Below, piece by piece: positions 36,062-47,474 of a stretch of 64,000 nt of DNA. Below the pieces are notes generated by a model. It did not search any database. It was not told the DNA's origin and was given only the letters and a program-made list of their open reading frames with translations. The stretch covers positions 28,663 to 92,662 of the forward strand of contig NZ_KK211227.1 of NCBI RefSeq assembly GCF_000621205.1, read 5' to 3'. Each line of letters starts with the position of its first letter. Position 1 is the stretch's first letter. This stretch comes from Halotalea alkalilenta DSM 17697. GTDB lineage: Bacteria; Pseudomonadota; Gammaproteobacteria; Pseudomonadales; Halomonadaceae. Made by a program: the position numbers and the translations under genes.

Positions 36062-36459
36062 GGAGGAATCTCCAGACGGATGGATGAGAAGGACGCCACC
36101 CTGCGGCGCAATGAAAGCGACAGGTTAGCCCGAGCGCGGTGCATGGAGAATATCACTGGGCAAAAATTTCCTATCGGAAACTTTATATCGCCCATCACAC
36201 GCCCTGGCCGAGCCACCGTGGCGACGCTTCACCGGCTACTGGACAGATCGTGGCAGAGACCACACTCTGGCAGGGTCGGGCACCGTCGATCGGCAGCGAA
36301 CCCAGCTCCCATCCCGCGTGGAGATGCCCATCGGGCACCGGCGAAGAGAATTGGCCGCGCTCCTCGAAGTCGCCCTGCGACGCTAGTCGATGGAGAGGGT
36401 TTGCGGCATAATGCGACGAGTTTCTTCAACCAAGAAAAGTTTCTCATAGGAAATAAGCG
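36062..36459. promoter_or_regulatory. Divergent gcvT/gcvH intergenic region
   Basis: This 398-base region separates the two gcv units. Two matching dyads are present: TTTCCTATCGGAAA at 36167-36180 (leftward: AAAGTTTCCGATAGGAAAT) and TTTCTCATAGGAAA at 36440-36453 (rightward: AAAGTTTCTCATAGGAAAT). Seen in the direction of each gene they share 17 of 19 bases. A third dyad TTTCTT-CAACC-AAGAAA lies at 36421-36437. No glycine-riboswitch core was recognised. Confidence 0.5.
36440..36453 (+). promoter_or_regulatory. Dyad overlapping the gcvH ribosome site
   Basis: TTTCTCATAGGAAA includes the AGGA of the gcvH Shine-Dalgarno sequence, just before the ATG at 36460. It might act as a protein operator in DNA or as a short RNA hairpin at the ribosome site. 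Confidence 0.4.
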
Positions 36460-36849
36460 ATGAGCGAGATCCCCCAGCAGCTGCGCTACGCCGAAAGCCA
36501 TGAATGGGTGCTCGACAATGGCGATGGTACCGTCACCATCGGCATTACCGACCATGCCCAGGAGGCCCTCGGCGACGTGGTCTTCGTCGAGCTCCCCGAG
36601 ATCGGCCGCAGCCTCGCCGCCGGTGACGAGTTCGGCGTGATCGAGTCGGTCAAGGCCGCCTCCGATCTCTATGCGCCGGTCGCCGGCGAAGTGATCGAAG
36701 TCAATGCCGAACTCGAAGACGCCCCTGAGAGCGTCAACGAGCACCCCTATACCGATGCCTGGCTGCTCAAGCTGCGCCTCACCGACGCTGATGCGCTCGA
36801 ACAGCTGCTCGACGCCGAAGGCTACGCGCGCCTGCTGGACGCGCAGTAG
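36460..36849 (+). CDS. gcvH: Glycine cleavage system H protein
   Basis: The 129-residue carrier has the lipoylated lysine in the standard [10 protein letters not shown] context, plus SHEWV and [12 protein letters not shown]. The lipoyl arm shuttles the aminomethyl group between P, T and L proteins. gcvP follows 72 bases downstream, separated by a hairpin that resembles a terminator. The ATG at 36460 has AGGAAA upstream inside a dyad. Confidence 0.96.
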   Translation: MSEIPQQLRYAESHEWVLDNGDGTVTIGITDHAQEALGDVVFVELPEIGRSLAAGDEFGVIESVKAASDLYAPVAGEVIEVNAELEDAPESVNEHPYTDAWLLKLRLTDADALEQLLDAEGYARLLDAQ

Positions 36850-36860
36850 GCCGTTGGCAC

Positions 36861-36899
36861 GGCCTCCGCCCCATCGGCGCGGAGGCCGCCCTTTTCCTT
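36861..36899 (+). terminator. Rho-independent-type hairpin between gcvH and gcvP
   Basis: GGCCTCCGC (36861-36869) pairs perfectly with GCGGAGGCC (36879-36887), followed by a CTTTTCCTT tract (36891-36899). If it works it would lower gcvP relative to gcvH and allow an attenuation step or an internal promoter. Confidence 0.55.
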
Positions 36900-36921
36900 A
36901 CATTCCGTCGCAGGTAACTTC

Positions 36922-39810
<2,889 letters not shown>

Positions 39811-39825
39811 CGCCCGGCCCGCCCC

Positions 39826-39856
39826 CACCGCCCATCGGCTTGGCCGATGGGCGGTG
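39826..39856. terminator. Strong hairpin after gcvP
   Basis: CACCGCCCATCGGC (39826-39839) and GCCGATGGGCGGTG (39843-39856) form a perfect 14-base-pair stem with a three-base loop between the convergent gcvP and carnitine thioesterase genes. No T-tract on either side, so its terminator type is unclear, but position fits a bidirectional stop. Confidence 0.6.
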
Positions 39857-39885
39857 CACTCGATAGTTCGCGCACTCCCCCCGGA

Positions 39886-40365
39886 TCACTTCTTCAGTGC
39901 GATCCGCTGCCCGCTCCACTGGCGCCATCCGAGCGCCTCTACCGCATCGATGCCGTGGTCGATCCGCGCGACGACGCGATCAGCGAAGGGCGTCGAGCGC
40001 CCGCCCGCCACGTCGATGTTGATCAACAGCTGCTCGCTCGCCGCGCAGAGCCTGCGCTCGATGCCCACATACATCAGGTGGCAAAGCCTCAGCCGCTTGG
40101 CGTCGTGCTCGATCAACCTGCTGCCGACCTCGATTCGCGCCCCCAGACTGGCCTCGGCGAGAAAGTGAAGATGCGCCTCGAGGGTATAGAGCGTATGGCC
40201 GAGCAGGCCGCGACCACGCTCATCCAGGCCAATCCGATTCATCATTTCATCGGTCGCCATGCTCATCGGCAGTAGATAGAAGGCGTCGCGCATATGGCCG
40301 TTGTAGTCCACCCAGGCCGGATCGACTTCACCGACGTAGCAGGGCGCATCCCAGGGGCGGGTCAC
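39886..40365 (-). CDS. cdhB: Carnitine-pathway thioesterase (betainyl-CoA hydrolase, CdhB-like)
   Basis: The 159-residue hotdog-fold protein carries [13 protein letters not shown], the active-site aspartate/histidine block of acyl-CoA thioesterases such as 4-hydroxybenzoyl-CoA type, and [16 protein letters not shown] at 40365 overlaps the TGA of the carnitine dehydrogenase by one to four bases (GTGA), so the two are coupled. In characterised carnitine loci the partner thioesterase hydrolyses betainyl-CoA to glycine betaine. Substrate here is inferred from context. Confidence 0.82.
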   Translation of the reverse strand: MTRPWDAPCYVGEVDPAWVDYNGHMRDAFYLLPMSMATDEMMNRIGLDERGRGLLGHTLYTLEAHLHFLAEASLGARIEVGSRLIEHDAKRLRLCHLMYVGIERRLCAASEQLLINIDVAGGRSTPFADRVVARIDHGIDAVEALGWRQWSGQRIALKK

Positions 40366-41342
40366 AGCGTCTCCTCGATGCCGTGGGCGCGGCGCGTGCG
40401 CTCGAGCGCCTCCTGGACTGCGATCAGGGCGTCGTCGCGAAACCGCTCGAGCTCGCCGATGCTCTTGGTGCCCAGCTGCGCCGAGGTGCCGTCGACCACC
40501 CGGTCGATCAGCGTCTGGCTGAGCTCCGGCGCTTCGAGGTAGCTCCAGGGAAGCTTGAGCGCGGGGCCGAATTGGGCCATGAAATGGCGCATGCCGGCAT
40601 CGCCCCCCGCCAGCGTATAGGTCAGGAAGGTGCCCATGAACGACCAGCGCAGCCCTGCGCCAAAACGAATCGCGTCGTCGATCTCGCCGCTGGTGGCGAC
40701 GCCGTCGTTGATCAGGTGGAGCCCTTCGCGCCACAGCGCCTCCAGCAGGCGATCGGCGATGAATCCCGGGACTTCTTTCCTCACCTGCAGCGGGCGCATG
40801 CCCAGGCGGCGATAGAACGTCGCCGCGCGCCAGCGACTCTCGTCGCTGGTCCGCTCGCCGCCGACCACCTCGACCAGCGGCAGCAGGTAGACCGGGTTGA
40901 ACGGGTGACCGACCAGGCAGCGCTCTGGATGCCGGGCATCGCGATAGAACTCGCTCGGCAGCAGCCCAGAGGTCGAGGAGCTGATCAAGGTGGTGGGATC
41001 GGCGCTGGCGCTCAACCGGGCGTGGAGCTCGCGCTTGAGCTCGAGGCGCTCCGGCGCGCTCTCCTGGATGAAGCCGGCGCTCGCGGCGCACTCCTCGAGG
41101 CTCTGGGTGAAACGCAGCCGGTCACGCGACGCCGTCGCATCGATGCCATTGGCCTCGAGCGTCGGCCACACGGCATCGATGCGCTGCCTCAGCGCGGCTT
41201 CGGCGCCTGGGGCGGGGTCCCATACCAGCACGTCGAGCCCGTGGGCCAGGGCGCGAACGATCCAGCCCGAACCGATCACTCCCGTGCCCACCGCGGCGAA
41301 GACCTCGATCTCGGTAGGGACATTGCTCTGCATCGATGACAT
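40362..41342 (-). CDS. lcdH: L-carnitine dehydrogenase (3-hydroxyacyl-CoA dehydrogenase fold)
   Basis: The 326-residue protein has the Rossmann GTGVIGSGW near residue 20 and C-terminal features of 3-hydroxyacyl-CoA dehydrogenases ([49 protein letters not shown]). The combination of this fold with an adjacent BKACE enzyme and thioesterase identifies the L-carnitine dehydrogenase branch (CdhA/LcdH), which oxidises L-carnitine to 3-dehydrocarnitine with NAD+. It is 15 bases after BKACE and overlaps cdhB. Confidence 0.88.
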   Translation of the reverse strand: MSSMQSNVPTEIEVFAAVGTGVIGSGWIVRALAHGLDVLVWDPAPGAEAALRQRIDAVWPTLEANGIDATASRDRLRFTQSLEECAASAGFIQESAPERLELKRELHARLSASADPTTLISSSTSGLLPSEFYRDARHPERCLVGHPFNPVYLLPLVEVVGGERTSDESRWRAATFYRRLGMRPLQVRKEVPGFIADRLLEALWREGLHLINDGVATSGEIDDAIRFGAGLRWSFMGTFLTYTLAGGDAGMRHFMAQFGPALKLPWSYLEAPELSQTLIDRVVDGTSAQLGTKSIGELERFRDDALIAVQEALERTRRAHGIEETL

Positions 41343-41357
41343 CGAAAGGCTCCTGGA

Positions 41358-42242
41358 TCAGCGCGAAGGGAGGCCGAGGCGCTCGCGCCCTTCGGCCGGT
41401 GTCAGTACCCGCCCGCCCAGGCGGGCGACGATCTCGCCGGCCCGCTGCACCAGCGCCGCGTTGGTGGCCGGTACCCCGCGGTCGAGCCAGAGGTTGTCCT
41501 CGAGCCCTACACGCACGTGGCCGCCCAGCAGCATCGACTGCGCGGCCATCGGCATCTGCATGCGGCCGATCCCGAACCCTGCCCATTGCGCTCCCGGCGG
41601 CAGGTTGTCGACCATCGCCTTCATCGTCGTGGTATCGGCGGGCGCGCCCCAGGGAATGCCGAGGCAGAGCTGGAACAGCGGTGCGTCCAGAAGCCCCTCG
41701 GCGAGCATCTGCTTGGCGAACCAGAGGTGTCCGGTATCGAATATCTCGAGCTCGGCCTTCACCCCCAGCTCGGTGATCCGCCGCGCCCCGGCGCGCAGCT
41801 GCGCTGGCGTGGAGACATAGATGGCATTACCATCGCCGAAGTTGAGCGTGCCGCAGTCCAGCGTGCAGATATCGGGCAGCAGCTGCGCGACGTGGCGAAG
41901 ACGGGCCAGCGGCCCGACCAGATCGGTGCCGGGTCCGAACCGCATCGGCTCCTCGTCGGGCCCGATCTCGAGATCCCCGCCCATGCCGGCGGTGAGGTTG
42001 ATCACCACCTGTTCGTCACTTTCGCGAATACGCTCGACCACCTCGCGATAGAGCGCGGGATCGCGGCTCGGCGCACCGCTTTCGGGATCGCGAACATGCG
42101 CGTGGATGACGGTCGCTCCCGCCCTGGTGGCCTCGATCGCTTGCTTGGCGATTTGCCTGGGCGTGATGGGAACGTTGGGGTTTCGCTGGGTCGTGTCGCC
42201 GGCGCCGGTAAGCGCGCAGGTGACGATCACATCGCGGTTCAT
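41358..42242 (-). CDS. BKACE family 3-dehydrocarnitine cleavage enzyme (DUF849)
   Basis: The 294-residue TIM-barrel protein starts [15 protein letters not shown] and keeps the BKACE zinc histidines VIHAHVRD and the catalytic-glutamate region GLEDNLWL. Beta-keto acid cleavage enzymes condense a beta-keto acid with acetyl-CoA; in the carnitine branch 3-dehydrocarnitine gives acetoacetate and betainyl-CoA. CAGGAGAGG lies before the ATG at 42242. It is the first gene of the leftward operon, divergent from the GlxA-like regulator. Confidence 0.88.
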   Translation of the reverse strand: MNRDVIVTCALTGAGDTTQRNPNVPITPRQIAKQAIEATRAGATVIHAHVRDPESGAPSRDPALYREVVERIRESDEQVVINLTAGMGGDLEIGPDEEPMRFGPGTDLVGPLARLRHVAQLLPDICTLDCGTLNFGDGNAIYVSTPAQLRAGARRITELGVKAELEIFDTGHLWFAKQMLAEGLLDAPLFQLCLGIPWGAPADTTTMKAMVDNLPPGAQWAGFGIGRMQMPMAAQSMLLGGHVRVGLEDNLWLDRGVPATNAALVQRAGEIVARLGGRVLTPAEGRERLGLPSR

Positions 42243-42325
42243 TGCCCTCTCCTGGGATCGGCTCGGCGCTGGCTTGCGCCCCTTTGCTCCCAGACAGTCT
42301 AGGGGCCCGGCCGGGCGCGCGATTG

Positions 42326-42365
42326 CAATCCTCCGACACCGAGTTTCAATCCGTCGACATCGAAT
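42326..42365. repeat. Two direct repeats spaced 21 bp in the carnitine divergent promoter
   Basis: CAATCCTCCGACACCGAGT (42326-42344) and CAATCCGTCGACATCGAAT (42347-42365) match at 15 of 19 positions with their starts 21 bases apart, about two helix turns. Such spacing is typical of AraC-family half-sites; the adjacent regulator at 42405 is AraC-family. Binding is predicted, not shown. Confidence 0.6.
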
Positions 42366-42404
42366 CCAGCAGCACGCCCACCTCTCGCCGGAGCCGGTAA
42401 TGCC

Positions 42405-43394
42405 ATGACGGTCGGACTCGAATTCCTGCTCCTGCCCGGCTTCTCGATGCTCGGCTTCACCTGTGCGATCGAGCCGTTTCGCGTCGCCAACCGCTTTCGC
42501 CCGGGCAGCTATCGCTGGCGCCTGCGCAGCCTCGACGGCGCGCCGGTGACAGCGAGCAGCGGGCTCATCCTCAACGTCGAAGCAGGTATCGGGGAGCTCG
42601 ATGCCGCCGGCCCGCCCTCGCGCGAAGCGATCCTCTTCATCGTCGCCGGGTTCGAACCGCTGGATGCCTATTCGCCAGGGCTCAAGCGGCTCTTGCATCG
42701 GTGGGCCCGCAGCGGCGCCGTGCTGGGAGGCATCGATACCGGAAGCTTCATGCTCGCCGAAGCGGGCCTGCTCGATGACCATCAAGCTACGCTGCACTGG
42801 GAAACGATTCCGGCATTCAAAGAGCGCTATCCACGCGTCCAGGTCAGCCAAGCGCTCTATCAGATAGACCGCCAGCGCATCACCTGCGCGGGAGGTACCT
42901 CGGCACTCGACCTGATGCTCGCGCTGATCGCCGCTCACCAGGATGGGGAGCTCGCGCTCGAGGTCTCCGAACAGTTCGTACTGGGGCGGATCCGCAGCCG
43001 CCAGGATCATCAGCGAACCCGCACCGCCGTGCGCTACGGCATTACCAATCCTCGCCTGGTCTCGATCATCGAAGAACTCGAGCAGTGCTGCGACACGCCC
43101 CTGGATAGCGCCGACCTGGCGCGACGCCACGGCATCTCGCTGCGCCAGCTCGAGCGCCTGTTCAAGCACCAGCTCGCCAAGACGCCGACGCTGTTCCACC
43201 TCGAGCTGCGGATGCAGAGGGCGCGGCAGCTGCTGCGCGAGGGAGGCTCGAGCGTGCTGGAGGTCGCGATCGCCTGCGGCTTCACCTCCTCCTCTTACTT
43301 CTCCCGCTGCTATCGCGCCTGCTTCGGCCTTCCGCCAAGCCGCGACCGGCGAGCCGCGGCGAACGATATCGATGGCGCGACGCACCCACGCTGA
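42405..43394 (+). CDS. cdhR: GlxA family AraC-type regulator of carnitine catabolism (CdhR-like)
   Basis: The 329-residue protein has an N-terminal DJ-1/GlxA amidotransferase-like ligand domain ([21 protein letters not shown], about residues 1-190) and a C-terminal AraC DNA-binding domain with two helix-turn-helix units ([18 protein letters not shown], then [18 protein letters not shown]). This architecture is that of CdhR, the activator of carnitine catabolism in Pseudomonas. It is divergent from the carnitine operon, 162 bases apart, with direct repeats between. Confidence 0.88.
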   Translation: MTVGLEFLLLPGFSMLGFTCAIEPFRVANRFRPGSYRWRLRSLDGAPVTASSGLILNVEAGIGELDAAGPPSREAILFIVAGFEPLDAYSPGLKRLLHRWARSGAVLGGIDTGSFMLAEAGLLDDHQATLHWETIPAFKERYPRVQVSQALYQIDRQRITCAGGTSALDLMLALIAAHQDGELALEVSEQFVLGRIRSRQDHQRTRTAVRYGITNPRLVSIIEELEQCCDTPLDSADLARRHGISLRQLERLFKHQLAKTPTLFHLELRMQRARQLLREGGSSVLEVAIACGFTSSSYFSRCYRACFGLPPSRDRRAAANDIDGATHPR

Positions 43395-43416
43395 GAGCGC
43401 CCTACCAGCACACCGT

Positions 43417-43442
43417 CGGCCCATCGAAACTTCGATGGGCCG
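43417..43442. terminator. Convergent hairpin between cdhR and actP
   Basis: CGGCCCATCGAA (43417-43428) pairs with TTCGATGGGCCG (43431-43442), a 12-base-pair stem with nearly no loop, so the tip probably frays. It lies between two converging genes; no T-tract. Confidence 0.55.
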
Positions 43443-43466
43443 TATCGCGGCGACGGCACGACGGTG

Positions 43467-45122
43467 TCAGTGGATCATTCGCCCGCTTGCGCCAAGCCCG
43501 GTCTGGGAACGGACGAACTGGTCGTCGAATCTCGACCGGTCGAGTGCGCCCGCCTCGCTATGATCGGTGACCGAGAACAGCCAGATCCCGGTGAAAGCGA
43601 CGATCATCGAGAACAGCGCCGGATAGTCGTAGGGATAGATCGGCTCGGCGTTGCCGAGGATCGAGACCCAAATGGTCGGCCCGAGGATCATCAGCGCGAT
43701 GGCGGTGGCCAATCCGAGCCCGCCACCCCATACCGCGCCTCGGGTGGTCAGCCGGCGCCAGTACATCGACAGCAGCAGTACCGGGAAATTGCAGCTCGCG
43801 GCGATGGAGAACGCCAGCCCGACCATGAAGGCGATGTTCTGGTTCTCGAAGGCGATACCCAGCAGGATCGCGACCACGCCGAGGACCACCACGGTGACCT
43901 TGGCGATCCCTACCTCGACGCGTTCATCGACGTTGCCGCCCTTGATCGCACCGGCATAGAGATCGTGGGAGATCGCCGACGCCCCCGCCAGCGCAAGCCC
44001 AGCGACCACCGCGAGGATGGTGGCGAAGGCCACCGCCGAGATGAAGCCGAGGAACAGGCTGCCGCCGACGGCCTCGGCAAGATGCACCGCGACCATGTTG
44101 GTACCGCCGATCACCGCGCCATTGGCGTCATGGAAGGTAGGGTTGGTGCTGACCAGCAGGATCGCACCGAAGCCGATGATGAAGGTGAGGATGTAGAAGT
44201 AGCCGATGAAGCCGGTGGCGACGAATACGCTCTTACGCGCCTCCTTGGCATCATTTACGGTGAAGAACCGCATCAGGATGTGCGGCAGGCCGGCGGTACC
44301 GAACATCAACGCGAGCCCCAGCGAGATCGCCGAAATCGGATCGGACACCAGCCCTCCCGGGCTCATGATCGCCTCGCCACTGGGATGCACCGCGATCGCC
44401 TCGCGAAACAGCCGCTCGGGGCTGAAACCCACATGGTAGAGCACCATCAGCGCCATGAAGGTGGCGCCGAACAGCAGGATCACCGCCTTGATCATCTGCA
44501 CCCAAGTCGTCGCCAGCATGCCGCCGAACAGCACGTAGCAGACCATCAGCACCCCGACCAGCACCACTGCGACATGGTAGTTGAGGCCGAACAACAGCTG
44601 GATCAGCTTGCCCGCCCCGACCACCTGGGCAATCAGATAGAGCGCCACCACCGCAAGCGACCCGAAGGCGGAGAGCACCTTGACCTGGCGCTGGTTGAGC
44701 CGATAGGAGGCCACGTCGGCGAAGGTATATCGACCGAGGTTCCTGAGCCGCTCGGCGATCAGGAACATGATCATCGGCCAGCCGACCAAGAATCCCATCG
44801 AGTAGATCAGCCCATCGTAGCCGGAGGTGAACACCAGCGCCGAAATCCCCAGGAACGAGGCCGCCGACATGAAGTCCCCTGAGATCGCCAGACCGTTCTG
44901 GAACCCGGTGATCTTGCCCCCGGCGGCGTAATAGTCGCTCGCGGTGCTGCTGCGCTTGGAAGCCCACCAGGTGATGTAGAGAGTCGCGGCGACGAAGATC
45001 AAGAACAGGATGATCGCCGGCACGTTGACCCCGGTGATCCCCGCTTCACCGCTCTGGGCCAAGGCGACGGCGGGAAGCGATGCGAGAAGCGCGCCGAGCG
45101 CGATGCTTTGGCGTTTCATCAT
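43467..45122 (-). CDS. actP: Cation/acetate symporter ActP
   Basis: The 551-residue protein is a sodium:solute symporter of the SSS family with about 13 membrane helices and a possible N-terminal signal-like segment ([22 protein letters not shown]). [29 protein letters not shown] is the SSS helix region near the substrate/Na+ sites; overall it matches ActP, which takes up acetate and related monocarboxylates. Its start overlaps the stop of the upstream DUF485 gene (ATGA), the normal yjcH-actP pair. Confidence 0.93.
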   Translation of the reverse strand: MMKRQSIALGALLASLPAVALAQSGEAGITGVNVPAIILFLIFVAATLYITWWASKRSSTASDYYAAGGKITGFQNGLAISGDFMSAASFLGISALVFTSGYDGLIYSMGFLVGWPMIMFLIAERLRNLGRYTFADVASYRLNQRQVKVLSAFGSLAVVALYLIAQVVGAGKLIQLLFGLNYHVAVVLVGVLMVCYVLFGGMLATTWVQMIKAVILLFGATFMALMVLYHVGFSPERLFREAIAVHPSGEAIMSPGGLVSDPISAISLGLALMFGTAGLPHILMRFFTVNDAKEARKSVFVATGFIGYFYILTFIIGFGAILLVSTNPTFHDANGAVIGGTNMVAVHLAEAVGGSLFLGFISAVAFATILAVVAGLALAGASAISHDLYAGAIKGGNVDERVEVGIAKVTVVVLGVVAILLGIAFENQNIAFMVGLAFSIAASCNFPVLLLSMYWRRLTTRGAVWGGGLGLATAIALMILGPTIWVSILGNAEPIYPYDYPALFSMIVAFTGIWLFSVTDHSEAGALDRSRFDDQFVRSQTGLGASGRMIH

Positions 45123-45433
45123 TTCACCTCCGCCAACAGCTCGGAGGTCAGGCGATCGAACTCGCCATTGGCCCTGCGCACGTAGACCCCGGTCAGGATG
45201 ATCGCGACCAGGATCAGCCCGACGCCTACGGGAACGCCCCAGGTGATCACCGTATCGCGTCCGAGCGGCGTGCCCAGCAGATGAGGGGCGAAAGCGATCA
45301 GCAGGATGAAGAGCAGATAGAGCCCAAGCATCAGCGCACTGAGTATCGCCGAGAAGCGCCCTCGTTTCCTCACCAACTCATCGAAGCGTGGATCAGCCAA
45401 TATGCGGCGGTATCGTTCGTTGTATTGTTCCAT
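45119..45433 (-). CDS. yjcH: DUF485 family membrane protein (YjcH-like), partner of ActP
   Basis: The 104-residue protein has two membrane helices (about residues 25-50 and 60-85) and the typical DUF485 start [30 protein letters not shown] precedes the ATG at 45433; upstream in-frame sequence to 45571 is unlikely to be translated. It overlaps actP by four bases. DUF485 proteins are the usual small partners of ActP-like symporters; the role is not established. Confidence 0.9.
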   Translation of the reverse strand: MEQYNERYRRILADPRFDELVRKRGRFSAILSALMLGLYLLFILLIAFAPHLLGTPLGRDTVITWGVPVGVGLILVAIILTGVYVRRANGEFDRLTSELLAEVK

Positions 45434-45594
45434 GCGCCACTCCCCGGTCGATACGCTTTTCGGACGGGTCCCTTGCCCGCCCCTAACGCATCCTGGGCGA
45501 TTAGCCGAAGGTTCGCCGCCGACTTTGGTCGAGATATCGACCAAGGGCGTAAACCATCGGCAGCGCCGCATTCTTCCATCGCTTCCCGCGCTTT

Positions 45595-46335
45595 CTAGTC
45601 TGGAACCGCCGCCACGGCCTCGAGGATCACCTCCGCGACCTCCTGCGGCCGGGAGATGTAGACCATGTGGCTCGCCTCGATCTCGACCGTTTCCCCGCTC
45701 GAGCGCGCATACATCCAGCGCAGAAGCTCGGGATCGAGGACCCGGTCCTGGGTGGTCACGATCTGGAAGCTCGGCTTCTCCCGCCAGGCCGCACGGGTGA
45801 ACTCCACCGAAAAGGGCGCGAACGTCATCGGCTTCGAAGAGGCCGACATGAAGTCGGCCAACTCCTCCGTCAGGTCGGCCGCAAGGTCCCGGTGATAGCT
45901 CGCGGGATCGGGGACGAAATGCTCCTCGTCGAGCATCTTGGTCTGGAAGGTCATCGGGTAGCGCGCGGTGAGCGACGCCAAGGTCTCGCCGGCATCGGGC
46001 TGGAACGCCGCAACATAGACCAGCGCCCCGACCCCTTCGTCGAAGCCGGCCTCGGTGATCACCGCCCCCCCGTAGCTGTGGCCGACCAGCACCGTCGGGC
46101 CTTGCTGCTGCGCGAGGATCAAGCGGGTCGCGGCCACGTCATCCTCGAAGCTGGTGTGCGGCAGCTGCACCACGCTGACCGACAGCCCCTGCGCCTTGAG
46201 CAGATCGTGAACGCCGCGCCAGCCGGAGCCATCCATCGTGGCCCCATGCACCAGCACGACGTTCTTTGCATCGGCCAACACCGGCCCGGATAGCGTCATG
46301 GCCGCAAGGCTGAGCGCTGCGAGTTTGCGTATCAT
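45595..46335 (-). CDS. Secreted or periplasmic alpha/beta hydrolase
   Basis: The 246-residue protein has a signal peptide (MIRKLAALSLAAMTLSGPVLA) and an alpha/beta-hydrolase fold with LVHGATMDGSGW (oxyanion loop), nucleophile elbow VGHSYGG and a histidine near the C-terminus (EASHMVYISRP). The family is close to salicylate esterase/methyl-esterase-like hydrolases; substrate unknown. A divergent LysR regulator starts 122 bases away and probably controls it. Confidence 0.85.
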   Translation of the reverse strand: MIRKLAALSLAAMTLSGPVLADAKNVVLVHGATMDGSGWRGVHDLLKAQGLSVSVVQLPHTSFEDDVAATRLILAQQQGPTVLVGHSYGGAVITEAGFDEGVGALVYVAAFQPDAGETLASLTARYPMTFQTKMLDEEHFVPDPASYHRDLAADLTEELADFMSASSKPMTFAPFSVEFTRAAWREKPSFQIVTTQDRVLDPELLRWMYARSSGETVEIEASHMVYISRPQEVAEVILEAVAAVPD

Positions 46336-46437
46336 GCTTTTTTCCTTTGTGGCTGGCCCTGCGAAACCGCCGCGGGAAGTCGCTTCGCAAGATAGGCGAT
46401 GACCGGTTCAGAGACTAGAGAGTAGGATTTGCATGAA

Positions 46438-46449
46438 CTCATCAATGAG
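46438..46449. promoter_or_regulatory. Palindrome before the LysR gene
   Basis: CTCAT-CA-ATGAG is a perfect dyad eight bases upstream of the LysR ATG (46458), within the short divergent region shared with the alpha/beta hydrolase gene. It suits an autoregulatory LysR site. Confidence 0.35.
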
Positions 46450-46457
46450 ATCGATGA

Positions 46458-47420
46458 ATGGATCGCCTCATCCTGCGTGATCTCGCCGTGTTCGAGACCG
46501 TGGCCCGCCACAGAAGCTTCACCGCAGCCGCAGCCGAACTCGGGCTTTCGCAGTCCGCGATCAGCTATGCCGTAGGCCAGCTCGAGCAGAGGCTCGGCGT
46601 GCCGCTTCTCGCCAGGACCACGCGCAGCGTCGCTCCCACCGAAGCGGGAAAGCGCCTGCTCGAGACGCTGGTGCCGGCGCTCGGCAGTATCAGCGACGAG
46701 CTGTCGATGCTGCAGGACATGCGCGAGACGATCTCCGGCACCGTCCGGCTAACCCTGACCCGGGTTTGCTACGACGAGGTGCTGCGCCCGGTTCTCGGCG
46801 ACTTCCTCGACCGCCATCCCGGTATTCATCTCGATCTATCGATCGACGACAGCCTCAACGATCCGGTGGTCGAGGGGTTCGACGGAGGGATCCGCTTCGG
46901 CAACCTGGTGGCGAAGGACATGGTCGCGCTTCCGCTCACCGAGGCGTCACCGGTTTCCATCGTCGGCGCGCCCGGCTATCTTCGCGCCCACGGTGCGCCG
47001 CAGACCCCGGAGGATCTCCAGCAGCATCGCTGCCTGGGCTACAGGTTCGCAAGCTCCCGGCTGCATCGATGGACGCTGGGGAAGGAAGGACAGTGGATCA
47101 GGTTCCGGCCCGAAACGGTGCTGGTGCTGAACGATGGCGAGGCGATCAGGACGGCGGCGCTCGACGGACTGGGTCTCGCCTACGTCTTCAAAAGCCAGGT
47201 CGCCGACGACATCGCCGCGGGCCGGCTGGTGCCGGTGCTGGAGGAGTGGCTACCGGATTTACCGGGCTTCAGCCTCTACTATCCTGGCGCTCGTCAGACC
47301 TCACCGGCCTTTCGCGCACTCATCGAGCATCTCCGCGGCCGAACCGCCGAACGATCCTTTGCAGGCCTTGGCGATCAAGGCGATCGCCAAGGCCTGCAGG
47401 ATTCGCCCGGATCCGGGTAG
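46458..47420 (+). CDS. LysR family regulator
   Basis: The 320-residue protein has a LysR winged helix (about 1-60: LAVFETVARHRSFTAAAAEL and SQSAISYAVGQLEQRLGVPLL) and a substrate-binding domain. Divergent position suggests it controls the alpha/beta hydrolase at 45595-46335. The sequence type is the common aromatic-catabolism/QseD-like group; inducer not evident. The C-terminal tail after residue 300 is low in complexity (GDQGDRQGLQD). Confidence 0.86.
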   Translation: MDRLILRDLAVFETVARHRSFTAAAAELGLSQSAISYAVGQLEQRLGVPLLARTTRSVAPTEAGKRLLETLVPALGSISDELSMLQDMRETISGTVRLTLTRVCYDEVLRPVLGDFLDRHPGIHLDLSIDDSLNDPVVEGFDGGIRFGNLVAKDMVALPLTEASPVSIVGAPGYLRAHGAPQTPEDLQQHRCLGYRFASSRLHRWTLGKEGQWIRFRPETVLVLNDGEAIRTAALDGLGLAYVFKSQVADDIAAGRLVPVLEEWLPDLPGFSLYYPGARQTSPAFRALIEHLRGRTAERSFAGLGDQGDRQGLQDSPGSG

Positions 47421-47474
47421 CGCTGCGTAGCTGAATGCGACTCGGGCACTCAAGGATGTCGAATCGCGCAAGCG

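Noticed and set aside
36062..36459. Glycine riboswitch before gcvT or gcvHP
   Set aside because: I looked for the conserved GGAGAG and CCGAAGG-type cores on both strands and did not see them; the region is better described by short dyads.
43467..45122. Proline or pantothenate symporter instead of ActP
   Set aside because: The coupled DUF485 gene and the overall pattern of the SSS protein favour ActP; the other SSS members do not pair with DUF485.
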